From positions 310,001-374,000 of the forward strand of contig NZ_JAHHZN010000002.1 of assembly GCF_018760735.1 (NCBI RefSeq): a DNA stretch of 64,000 nucleotides, read 5' to 3'. A program made the translations under genes and the position numbers. Positions 34,986 through 41,829 of this stretch are shown here, in pieces. Positions within the stretch are counted from its first letter, which is position 1; every line of letters starts with the position of its first letter. The notes under the pieces are model-generated. The model saw only the letters and a list, made by a program, of their open reading frames with translations, made no database searches and was not told the DNA's origin. This DNA is from Hymenobacter piscis. GTDB taxonomy: Bacteria; Bacteroidota; Bacteroidia; Cytophagales; Hymenobacteraceae.

Positions 34986-35452
34986 TGTATCACCGGCTGT
35001 AACGAGATGAACATGATGTAACGATTGGCGTGGCACCTGTAACAGGTGTAAAAGTGTAACGAGTACTTCGGTTGTGTTACAATTGCGCTGTATCATCTTT
35101 TGTATTACACCGTTCATGTTGCTGTATCGTTTGGTTACAACGGACACATTTAGGATATTTACCTATTCACCATTCGTTACACCCGGTCACCATGATACAC
35201 CAAGGCGAAATACTGCAGGATGCTATTAAAAACAGCGGGATTTCGATTACACACTTGGTAGAGGAACTCGGTATTACACGCCCTACTATTTATCGTAAAT
35301 TCAAGGATGTATCACTGGATTACAGCTTTGTTACAAGGGTGGGTGAAATTATCGGACACGACTTTAGTAATGATTTTACACCGTCCGGCGATACAGGTGT
35401 AACATCGAATAATGTAACTGTAACAAAACAACTTGCTGTAACGTCTGATACA
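34986..35452. promoter_or_regulatory. Dense array of TGTAAC/TGTATC hexamers around a small HTH gene
   Basis: TGTAAC occurs at 34998, 35017, 35038, 35055, 35398, 35413, 35419 and 35437; GTTACA at 35076, 35134, 35176 and 35330; TGTATC at 34986, 35089, 35123 and 35308; GATACA at 35194, 35390 and 35447. That is 19 copies of TGTAWC on either strand in 467 bp, where fewer than one is expected by chance. One forms the palindrome CACCTGTAACAGGTG (35034-35048). The sites span the leader and the coding sequence of the HTH protein, suggesting autoregulation or a nucleoprotein assembly site. Confidence 0.75.
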
Positions 35453-35590
35453 CCTGCTGTTTCGCGTAACACTGCTGTAGCGCCGATGGAAGCGGATAGT
35501 TTAAAACAGCTGATGACGCTGCAGCAGAAGTATATTTCCCTGCTCGAAGCCTATAATGAGTTGCTGTTAAAGGTGTACGGGCCGAAGTAA
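35192..35590 (+). CDS. Small HTH DNA-binding protein with C-terminal helix
   Basis: A 132-residue protein. Residues about 5-55 form a helix-turn-helix: 'ILQDAIKNSGISITHLVEEL', 'GITRPTIYRKFKDV', 'YSFVTRVGEIIGHDF'. A Thr/Val/Asn-rich linker of about 45 residues (repeated V-T) leads to a C-terminal helix 'LKQLMTLQQKYISLLEAYNE' that probably oligomerises. DNA composition is visibly more A/T-rich than the neighbours, as for acquired or rapidly evolving genes. The gene is embedded in TGTAWC repeats and is followed 8 bp later by a parS-type site. Role: unknown; a transcription factor or a chromosome-organising protein are both possible. Confidence 0.75.
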   Translation: MIHQGEILQDAIKNSGISITHLVEELGITRPTIYRKFKDVSLDYSFVTRVGEIIGHDFSNDFTPSGDTGVTSNNVTVTKQLAVTSDTPAVSRNTAVAPMEADSLKQLMTLQQKYISLLEAYNELLLKVYGPK

Positions 35591-35597
35591 AGGCTTG

Positions 35598-35613
35598 TGT
35601 TCCACGTGAAACA
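35598..35613. promoter_or_regulatory. parS: parS-type centromere site TGTTCCACGTGAAACA
   Basis: The 16-mer is identical to the ParB-binding parS sequence established in Bacillus subtilis and conserved widely. It is a near-perfect palindrome. It starts 8 bp after the stop of the HTH gene and about 24 kb from the candidate oriC, within the usual distance range for parS. Confidence 0.85.
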
Positions 35614-35827
35614 TATCTGTTCGGCGGGTCTTTGGTCTATGATACGCCGGAGTTGACCAGGGCCCGTCCGGTCCGTCCGGGGAGGCAATACCGGGCTGAT
35701 ACAGGGACGTGAGCGGTGGTAATGACCGGACACCACAGCCGGCCTGGAAGTCTGGATCAAGGGTGGAGATGGACGCTGTAAAGCGGGGCTTTATCTTGCG
35801 GCAACTAACCGACATTACTGCTCTCAC

Positions 35828-36391
35828 ATGTCCGCTTCCCAGCTGCCCGACTACCGTCCCGTCTCCTACTCCCGCGTCACGCTCACCGAACTGATGATTC
35901 CCTCGTACGCCAACTTCGGCGGCAAAATTCACGGCGGCATTTTGCTCTCCCTCATGGATAAGGTGGCCTACGCCGCGGCCTCCAAACACGCCGGTAACTA
36001 CTGCGTGACGGTGAGCGTGGACGGGGTGAATTTTCTGCAGCCGGTAGAAGTTGGGGAGCTGGTTTCCCTGCTGGCCTCGGTGAACTACGTGGGGCGGACC
36101 TCGGTGCTGGTAGGCATCAAGGTGACGGCCGAAGACGTGCGCACCGGAACTGTGAAACACACCAACACCTGCTACTTCACCATGGTCGCCAAAGACGACG
36201 CCGGCAAGCCCACACCGGTACCCGGCCTGCTGCTGGAAACCCGCGACGATACCCGCCGCTTTCAGGAGGCCATCAAGCGCCGGGAGTTCAAGGGGCGCTA
36301 CCACCAGGAGTTCGATAATGCCCGTACCATCCTGGCGGTGGAGCAGCAACTGCACCTGCTGGAAAACGAGCGGTGCCAGTTGGCCTATTAA
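35828..36391 (+). CDS. Acyl-CoA thioesterase, hotdog fold (YciA/BACH type)
   Basis: A 187-residue cytosolic hydrolase of acyl-CoA. The hotdog signature 'FGGKIHGGILLSLMDKVAYA' holds the catalytic Asp, and 'VGRTSVLVGIKVTAEDVRTG' and 'HTNTCYFTMVA' are typical of the YciA/acyl-CoA hydrolase group. A short C-terminal helical tail (LAVEQQLHLLENE) is unusual in bacterial forms but frequent in Bacteroidota. A TATCTTG sequence about 25 bp upstream could be a degenerate -7 box. Confidence 0.92.
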   Translation: MSASQLPDYRPVSYSRVTLTELMIPSYANFGGKIHGGILLSLMDKVAYAAASKHAGNYCVTVSVDGVNFLQPVEVGELVSLLASVNYVGRTSVLVGIKVTAEDVRTGTVKHTNTCYFTMVAKDDAGKPTPVPGLLLETRDDTRRFQEAIKRREFKGRYHQEFDNARTILAVEQQLHLLENERCQLAY

Positions 36392-36831
36392 GGTCCGGAG
36401 GCTGCTCCGCACTCACCCTTCATTTAGGTCAGGCGGGGGAAGTGAATGCGTGAGGAGGAAGCACCCACGCAACGCGGCGCCATCGTGCTGCCGGCCGCAG
36501 TACCCTCCTGCAATCTGGTTAAGAGGAGCCGGCCGGGCTGGTTGCCTGGTGAGGTACCCAAAGGATTGCTGAGTCGCACACTTACTGGGTAGCCGCAGTT
36601 ACCCGGAACGCGGCCAGTTCAGGGTTGCCGCCGCAGGTCGGGAGTGGTCTGCCGGGGTGCTGGGCTATGGCCCGTCGTTGCCGATGTTGTTCGACTGGGT
36701 TGCTCAATTACAAACCCTGGACAACCAGGATACAGCCCGCCCGATAGGGGAGGGGCGGCGGCAAAGGCCCAATAGCCGGGCGGCGGGTTGGGGCAACAGA
36801 TCGGCCGACAAGAGTAGCCAGCGGAATGGCC
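36392..36831. other. Non-coding region between thioesterase and dciA-like gene
   Basis: No convincing gene. An imperfect GC-rich hairpin (GCCCGCCCG near 36735, CGGGCGGCGGG near 36778) could terminate the - strand recF operon. I see nothing else. Confidence 0.4.
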
Positions 36832-37155
36832 TTAGAGAAAGACCACTTCCTTGATGACATCTTCACCGACTTCGGCGTTGATGTTGGCCAGCACCTGGGT
36901 CTTGGCCATCACCAGCTCGTGCTTGAGCGGGGCCGAAGACAGGCGCACGAAAAGCTTATGGTTGCTCACGTAAATCTGCTGGGTTTTCATGGCTACGGCC
37001 TTGCCCATGATCCGTTCCCAGCTGGCCACCACCGTTACCTCGTTGAGCTTCCCTTGGAGGCGGTAAACCCGTAGCAGAGCCGTGATGCCATCCTTGAGCG
37101 GCACGACATCTGACTTACGGGAAGTTTCAGACGAGTAAGGTTTTTTGGTGGTCAT
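36832..37155 (-). CDS. DUF721 protein, DciA-like
   Basis: A 107-residue protein. 'LKDGITALLRVYRLQGKLNEVTVVASWERIMGKAVA' is the typical DUF721 core, and 'HKLFVRLSSAPLKHELVMAK' follows. DUF721 proteins include DciA, the helicase loader or regulator in most bacteria lacking DnaC. Here it follows recF on the same strand with a 62-bp gap, a placement often seen for DUF721 near recF/dnaN, which supports a replication role. I cannot prove helicase binding from the sequence. Confidence 0.85.
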   Translation of the reverse strand: MTTKKPYSSETSRKSDVVPLKDGITALLRVYRLQGKLNEVTVVASWERIMGKAVAMKTQQIYVSNHKLFVRLSSAPLKHELVMAKTQVLANINAEVGEDVIKEVVFL

Positions 37156-37217
37156 TGCAGTAATTAACGCGCGAACCAGACTACCGGCCCAGCCCGTAAA
37201 GGTACCGCCCCCGCCGC

Positions 37218-38330
37218 CTAAAGCCGCGTGACTACGCCCGATTGCACCCGGAACCGGCGGATATCTTCCGAGAGGTTGGCCAGCACCCGGTCGGTGCGTT
37301 CGAGGTGGGTATCGGTCAGGAAAATCTGGCCGAAGGTGTGGTTGGCTACCAGCTGCATGAGCCGGGTGATGCGCTTCTCATCCAAGCGGTCGAAGATGTC
37401 GTCGAGCAGGAGCAGGGGCTTCTGCTGCTTGCGCTGGGCCAGCACCTCGAACTGGGCCAGCTTGAGGGCAATGGCAAACGACTTTTGCTGGCCCTGGGAA
37501 CCGTAGCCTTTCACGGGCAGCTCATCCATCAAAAAGGTGAAGTCGTCGCGGTGGGGGCCCACGGTGGTGCGCTGCAGGCTCAGGTCGCGGCGCTCCTGCA
37601 GGCGCAGCAGTTTCAGGAAGTCGGCCCCGGGCAGCTCACTTTTATAGGTAAGCGTCACGACTTCCTGGCCGTCGGCGAGCTGGGCGTAGTGGCGCTGGAA
37701 CACGGGCTCGAACTCGGTCAGGAATTCCTGGCGCCGCCGCACCAGCTCCTCGCCCGCCGGGGCCAGCTGCTCGTCCAGCACCAGCAGGTAGTCACGGTCG
37801 TAGCCAGCCTGGCGGTCGGTGGCCAGCTTGAGCAGGGAGTTGCGCTGCTTGAGCAGCTGGGTGTAGCGGATGAGCTGCTCGAGGTAGGCGTGGTCGAGCT
37901 GGGACATCAGACTGTCGAAGTACTTACGCCGCTCCTCGCTGCCCTGCCGGATCAGGTCGGTATCGTAGGGCGAGATGAGCACCACCGGATAGCGCCCGAT
38001 GTGGTCGGACACCCGCTCGTAGGCCTGCTTGTTGTGGGTCACCGTTTTCTTCTGCCCCAGGCGCAGGCTGCACTGAATGGTTTCGGCCGGCTCGTCGCCG
38101 AGGCCCTGGAAGCGGCCCCGGGTCACGAAGAACTCCTCCCCCTGCTTGATGCTCTGGGTGTCGGAAACGGTGAAGGCGCTTTTGGTCAGGGAGAGGTAGT
38201 GAATGGCATCCAGCAGATTAGTCTTGCCGCTGCCGTTATCACCGATGAAGCAATTGATGTGGGGAGAGAAGGATAACTGCGCTTCTTCGTAATTCTTGAA
38301 GAATAGCAGATGGAGGCTTTCAAGGTTCAT
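37218..38330 (-). CDS. recF: DNA replication and repair protein RecF
   Basis: SMC-like ATPase that loads RecA onto gapped DNA with RecO and RecR. Walker A is GDNGSGKTN near residues 30-38, the ABC signature 'GSQGQQKSFAIALKLA' lies near residue 274, and Walker B is 'PLLLLDDIFDRLDE' near 304-317. Total length 370 is normal. Start ATG 38330 begins the conserved MNLESLHLLFFKNYEEA. Divergent from pdhA; the 68-bp gap holds a TACTTTCG box for pdhA. Confidence 0.96.
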   Translation of the reverse strand: MNLESLHLLFFKNYEEAQLSFSPHINCFIGDNGSGKTNLLDAIHYLSLTKSAFTVSDTQSIKQGEEFFVTRGRFQGLGDEPAETIQCSLRLGQKKTVTHNKQAYERVSDHIGRYPVVLISPYDTDLIRQGSEERRKYFDSLMSQLDHAYLEQLIRYTQLLKQRNSLLKLATDRQAGYDRDYLLVLDEQLAPAGEELVRRRQEFLTEFEPVFQRHYAQLADGQEVVTLTYKSELPGADFLKLLRLQERRDLSLQRTTVGPHRDDFTFLMDELPVKGYGSQGQQKSFAIALKLAQFEVLAQRKQQKPLLLLDDIFDRLDEKRITRLMQLVANHTFGQIFLTDTHLERTDRVLANLSEDIRRFRVQSGVVTRL

Positions 38331-38398
38331 GCTTGGGGTTCGGAATTGCAATCCTTTTACGTACTTTCGCCTCCCAAACGCGAACAATCGAAAGCAAG

Positions 38399-39577
38399 AT
38401 GGCGGAGACGAAAGTAAAGGCTGCCTCCAAGGCTTCCAACCCGAAGACGAAATCATCGGAGGCACCGGCCGAGGGCAAGAGTGCGAAAGCTACGGTGAAA
38501 ACGGCCAAGCAACCGGCCGCAACCCTGACGGCCACCAATGCGGCCGCCAAGAAGGCCACGGGCGCCCCCAAGGCAACCTCCGCGAGCCAGCCCGAGTTTT
38601 CCAAAGAAACCTACCTGACCTGGTATGAGCAGATGATGCTCATGCGCAAGTTTGAGGAGAAGGCCGGCCAGCTCTACGGCCAGCAGAAAATCAAAGGTTT
38701 CTGCCACCTCTATATCGGCCAGGAAGCCTGCGTGGCCGGAGCCGTATCGGCCCTGACCAAGGACGACAAGTGGATTACCGCTTACCGCGACCACGCCCAC
38801 CCGCTGGCCCTGGGCACGTCGCCCAACGCCATTATGGCCGAGCTGTTTGCCAAAGCCACCGGTTGCTCCAAGGGCAAGGGCGGCTCCATGCACATGTTCG
38901 ACAAGGACGTGAACTTCGTTGGCGGCCACGGCATCGTGGGGGCTCAGGTGCCCATGGGCGCCGGCATTGCCTTCGCCGAGAAATACAACAAGACCGGCAA
39001 CCTGTGCATCGCCTACATGGGCGACGGCGCCGTGCGCCAGGGGGCCCTGCACGAGGCCTTCAACATGGCCATGCTCTGGAAGCTGCCCGTCATCTTCGTT
39101 ATCGAGAACAACGGCTATGCCATGGGTACCTCGGTGCAGCGCACGTCCAACGTGACGGAGCTCTACACCCTGGGGGAGAGCTACGACATGCCTTCCGAGC
39201 CGGTGAATGCCATGAACGTGGAGGACGTGCACAACGCCGTAGCCCGCGCCGCTGAGCGTGCCCGGGCCGGCGAAGGCCCCACCTTGCTGGAGTTTAAAAC
39301 CTACCGCTACAAGGGCCACTCCATGAGTGACCCGGCCAAGTACCGCACCAAGGACGAGCTGGAGGACTACCGTTCCCGCGACTCCATTGAAGCCGTGCGC
39401 CATACCATCCTGACCCATAACATGGCCACCGAGGCTGATCTGGAAGCCATTGATGAAAAGATCAAGGCCCAGGTAACTGAGTCGGTGGAATTCGCCGAGA
39501 ACTCGCCCTTCCCCACGGCCGATGAGCTGTACAAGGACGTGTACGTGCAGGAGGATTACCCCTACATCCGCGACTAG
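38399..39577 (+). CDS. pdhA: Pyruvate dehydrogenase E1 alpha subunit, with basic N-terminal extension
   Basis: Thiamine-diphosphate-dependent decarboxylase subunit, 392 residues. The TPP motif reads GDGAVRQGALHEAFNMAMLW and 'ENNGYAMGTSV'; 'YRYKGHSMSDPAKYRTKDEL' is the regulatory-loop region. The first about 65 residues are a Lys/Ala/Ser/Thr-rich low-complexity stretch, histone-H1-like, absent from typical E1 alpha. No E1 beta gene follows, so the complex subunits are split; the E1 beta partner must be elsewhere. Confidence 0.93.
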   Translation: MAETKVKAASKASNPKTKSSEAPAEGKSAKATVKTAKQPAATLTATNAAAKKATGAPKATSASQPEFSKETYLTWYEQMMLMRKFEEKAGQLYGQQKIKGFCHLYIGQEACVAGAVSALTKDDKWITAYRDHAHPLALGTSPNAIMAELFAKATGCSKGKGGSMHMFDKDVNFVGGHGIVGAQVPMGAGIAFAEKYNKTGNLCIAYMGDGAVRQGALHEAFNMAMLWKLPVIFVIENNGYAMGTSVQRTSNVTELYTLGESYDMPSEPVNAMNVEDVHNAVARAAERARAGEGPTLLEFKTYRYKGHSMSDPAKYRTKDELEDYRSRDSIEAVRHTILTHNMATEADLEAIDEKIKAQVTESVEFAENSPFPTADELYKDVYVQEDYPYIRD

Positions 39578-39634
39578 TCGGGCGGACGATTTTCCGGTCG
39601 CCCCCGGCGGCCTCTTTTTCGAGTAACTTACACC

Positions 39635-40411
39635 ATGTCGAAGATTCCTTATACGGGCAAGAGCCAGCAGGCCCGCCAGCAGCAGCAGCAGCCCGTTTCC
39701 ACGGACCCGTTGCAGCCCGCCGAAGTCTACAACCCCGAGCACCCGCTCCTGGAAGACCCCGATGCCCTGGCCCTGCGCCTGGTGGAGTCGGAGGATTTCC
39801 TGCGCCGCAACAAGAACGTGCTGCTGGGGCTGCTGGCCGTAGTGGTGCTGGCCGTGGCCGGGGGCTTCGGATACTACCTGTGGCGGGATTCCCAGGATAC
39901 CAAGGGGCAGGCTGCCCTGTTTCAGGCCGTGAACTACTGGGAGGCGGACTCCCTGCAGAAAGCCATGAAGGGCGACGGCCGCAACCTGGGACTGGAGCGC
40001 GTATCGTCGGAGTACAACGGTACCGATGCGGGCAATCTGGCCAACTTCTACGCCGGCGTGGCCGCCCTCAAGCAGGGCAAATACAAGGAGGCCATCGACT
40101 ACCTGGAAGAGTTCAGCTCCGATGATTACCTGGTGCAGGCCCGCGCCTACTCCCTGCTCGGCGACGCCCACCTGGAGCAGAACCAGCCCAAGGAAGCCGC
40201 CGACTTCTACAACAAGGCCGCTAACTACAACGCCAACGAGTTCTTCTCGCCCGGCTACCTGCTCAAGGAAGCCACTGCCCGCGAGCAGGCCAAAGACTAC
40301 GACGGCGCCATTGCCGCCTACGACAAAATCCTGACCGACTACCCGGCCGCGGCCGAGGTCAACGAGGCCAAGGAATACAAGGCCCGCGCCGAAGGCATGT
40401 CGGGTAAATAA
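39635..40411 (+). CDS. Membrane-anchored TPR protein (YfgM-like)
   Basis: A 258-residue protein with a disordered, Gln-rich N terminus, one membrane helix near residues 62-85 (VLLGLLAVVVLAVAGGFGYY), then about four TPR-like helices to the end ('NFYAGVAALKQGKYKEAIDY', 'AYSLLGDAHLEQNQPKEAAD'). This topology is that of YfgM, an ancillary Sec-translocon/chaperone component, but the family is diverse. It follows pdhA by 57 bp. Confidence 0.75.
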   Translation: MSKIPYTGKSQQARQQQQQPVSTDPLQPAEVYNPEHPLLEDPDALALRLVESEDFLRRNKNVLLGLLAVVVLAVAGGFGYYLWRDSQDTKGQAALFQAVNYWEADSLQKAMKGDGRNLGLERVSSEYNGTDAGNLANFYAGVAALKQGKYKEAIDYLEEFSSDDYLVQARAYSLLGDAHLEQNQPKEAADFYNKAANYNANEFFSPGYLLKEATAREQAKDYDGAIAAYDKILTDYPAAAEVNEAKEYKARAEGMSGK

Positions 40412-40433
40412 GCAGCGCCCGGAGTTACTGCAG

Positions 40434-40462
40434 AAAAAGGCGGCCAATCGGCCGCCTTTTTT
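40434..40462 (+). terminator. Terminator after TPR protein
   Basis: AAAAAGGCGGCC pairs with GGCCGCCTTTTT over AATC, with a T-run. Confidence 0.88.
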
Positions 40463-40516
40463 GTTGGATGCCGGTACCACCCACAAACGGCGCCGGACCG
40501 GGCCCGCCGCCGTCCC

Positions 40517-40524
40517 TATCTTTG
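40517..40524 (+). promoter_or_regulatory. -7 motif TATCTTTG before ribH
   Basis: Exact TAnnTTTG, 31 bp before the ATG and just after a terminator. No -33 TTG is seen. Confidence 0.5.
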
Positions 40525-40555
40525 CCCCGCCAGTTACCTCACTGAACCCTCCCGT

Positions 40556-41032
40556 ATGGCCACTTCCCTCAAAAACCTGAGCGACTACACCTCCGACCAC
40601 TTCATCGACATCTCCGACAAGCGCTTCGGGCTGGTGGTGGCCGAGTGGAACCGCGACATCACCGACACCCTGGCCCAGGGCGCCTACGATACCCTGCTCA
40701 AACACGGCGCCAAGCCCGAGAACATCTTCCGCAACACGGTGCCCGGCAGCTTCGAGCTCACGCTGGGGGCCCAACTGCTGGCCCAGCACGAGGAAATCGA
40801 CGCCGTTATCTGCCTGGGCGTGGTGATTCAGGGCGAAACCAAGCACGACGACTACATCTGCCACGCGGTGGCCAGCGGCATCACCAATGTGGGCCTGAAG
40901 TTCAACAAGCCCGTCATCTTCGGCCTCGTGACCACCAATACCCTGGAGCAGGCCTGGGACCGGGCCGGCGGCAAGCATGGCAACAAAGGGGTGGAAGGGG
41001 CCGTGGCCGCCATCCACATGCTGGGCTTCTAG
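40556..41032 (+). CDS. ribH: 6,7-dimethyl-8-ribityllumazine synthase
   Basis: Penultimate step of riboflavin synthesis, 158 residues, usually a 60-mer shell. 'VPGSFELTLGAQLLA', 'ICLGVVIQGETKHDDYICHAVASGI' and 'FGLVTTNTLEQAWDRAGG' are complete family signatures with the phosphate-binding Gly and His in place. A TATCTTTG -7 box lies 31 bp upstream, and the preceding terminator isolates it. Confidence 0.97.
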   Translation: MATSLKNLSDYTSDHFIDISDKRFGLVVAEWNRDITDTLAQGAYDTLLKHGAKPENIFRNTVPGSFELTLGAQLLAQHEEIDAVICLGVVIQGETKHDDYICHAVASGITNVGLKFNKPVIFGLVTTNTLEQAWDRAGGKHGNKGVEGAVAAIHMLGF

Positions 41033-41086
41033 TCCGGGCTGCTCCGCGAAGCAAAACACTATCACGCTGATTAGCGGACAAAACCG

Positions 41087-41094
41087 TAGCTTTG
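41087..41094 (+). promoter_or_regulatory. -7 motif TAGCTTTG before DksA-like gene
   Basis: Exact TAnnTTTG, about 190 bp before the ATG. No -33 TTG. Confidence 0.3.
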
Positions 41095-41280
41095 CGGCCG
41101 AATACGACTGGCCGGCGGGCCTGTGGGAAATCCAGGCTCGGCTGATCCGTTGTTGGTGCGGGGAGTAAGGTAAACTTATTCCCAGAAGCCGATGTTGGGC
41201 CTGCTAACCGGTTGTTCCGCAGAACCGTAGTCGGCACCCTGCTCAATCACCCTTTAGTATAACCTTCCTTCCTGAACGAC

Positions 41281-41664
41281 ATGAATGACGAATCCCTACG
41301 CTATTCCAGGGAAGATCTGGCCGAGTTTGAACAAATCATTCAGGACAAGCTCACGGCTGCCCGCAAGGAAGTCGCCTTTATCAAGGAAACCCTGAGCCGC
41401 AAGAACGATACGGGTACCGACAACACGGCCTCCTCTTCGAAGGTGCTGGAAGACGGCGCCGACACGGCCGAGAAGGAAAGCATGAACCAGCTGGCTTCCC
41501 GCCAGATGAAGTTTATCCAGCAGCTCGAAAACGCTCTGGTCCGCATCAAGAACGGTACCTACGGCGTGTGCATCGGCACCGGCAAACTCATCCCCAAGGA
41601 GCGCCTGCGGGCCGTGCCCCACACCCAGCACTCCATCGAAGCCAAAATGGCCCGCCGCGACTAA
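41281..41664 (+). CDS. TraR/DksA-family protein without the Cys4 zinc site
   Basis: A 127-residue protein with an N-terminal coiled-coil pair and a C-terminal 'RIKNGTYGVCIGTGKLIPKE' segment, which is the DksA/TraR zinc-finger region. The family usually has four Cys; only one Cys is visible here. The conserved LIPKERLRAVPHTQ remains. Such proteins bind the RNA polymerase secondary channel and modulate initiation. The loss of Cys is common in Bacteroidota members, as far as I recall, so it probably still folds. Confidence 0.85.
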   Translation: MNDESLRYSREDLAEFEQIIQDKLTAARKEVAFIKETLSRKNDTGTDNTASSSKVLEDGADTAEKESMNQLASRQMKFIQQLENALVRIKNGTYGVCIGTGKLIPKERLRAVPHTQHSIEAKMARRD

Positions 41665-41829
41665 TCTCGCTGCCCGCTGTTTTAAGTACCCGGACCCGTG
41701 ACCGGCCCCCGCTACCAGGCGGAGCCGGCCGCTGGTCCGGGACCTGTTTTTAGCAGACCGGAATTTCCGCGCTGCTCATTCTAGATCATTCACGGTACCG
41801 TAGCGATACGGCACGCACGCTTCTACCAC

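Noticed and set aside
34986..35452. CRISPR array or iteron plasmid origin
   Set aside because: The repeats are hexamers at irregular spacing and on both strands, and the gene is a small HTH protein, not a Rep or Cas protein.
38453..41065. 870-residue antisense frame across pdhA, TPR protein and ribH
   Set aside because: It crosses three well-recognised genes and two intergenic regions, so it is a composition artefact.
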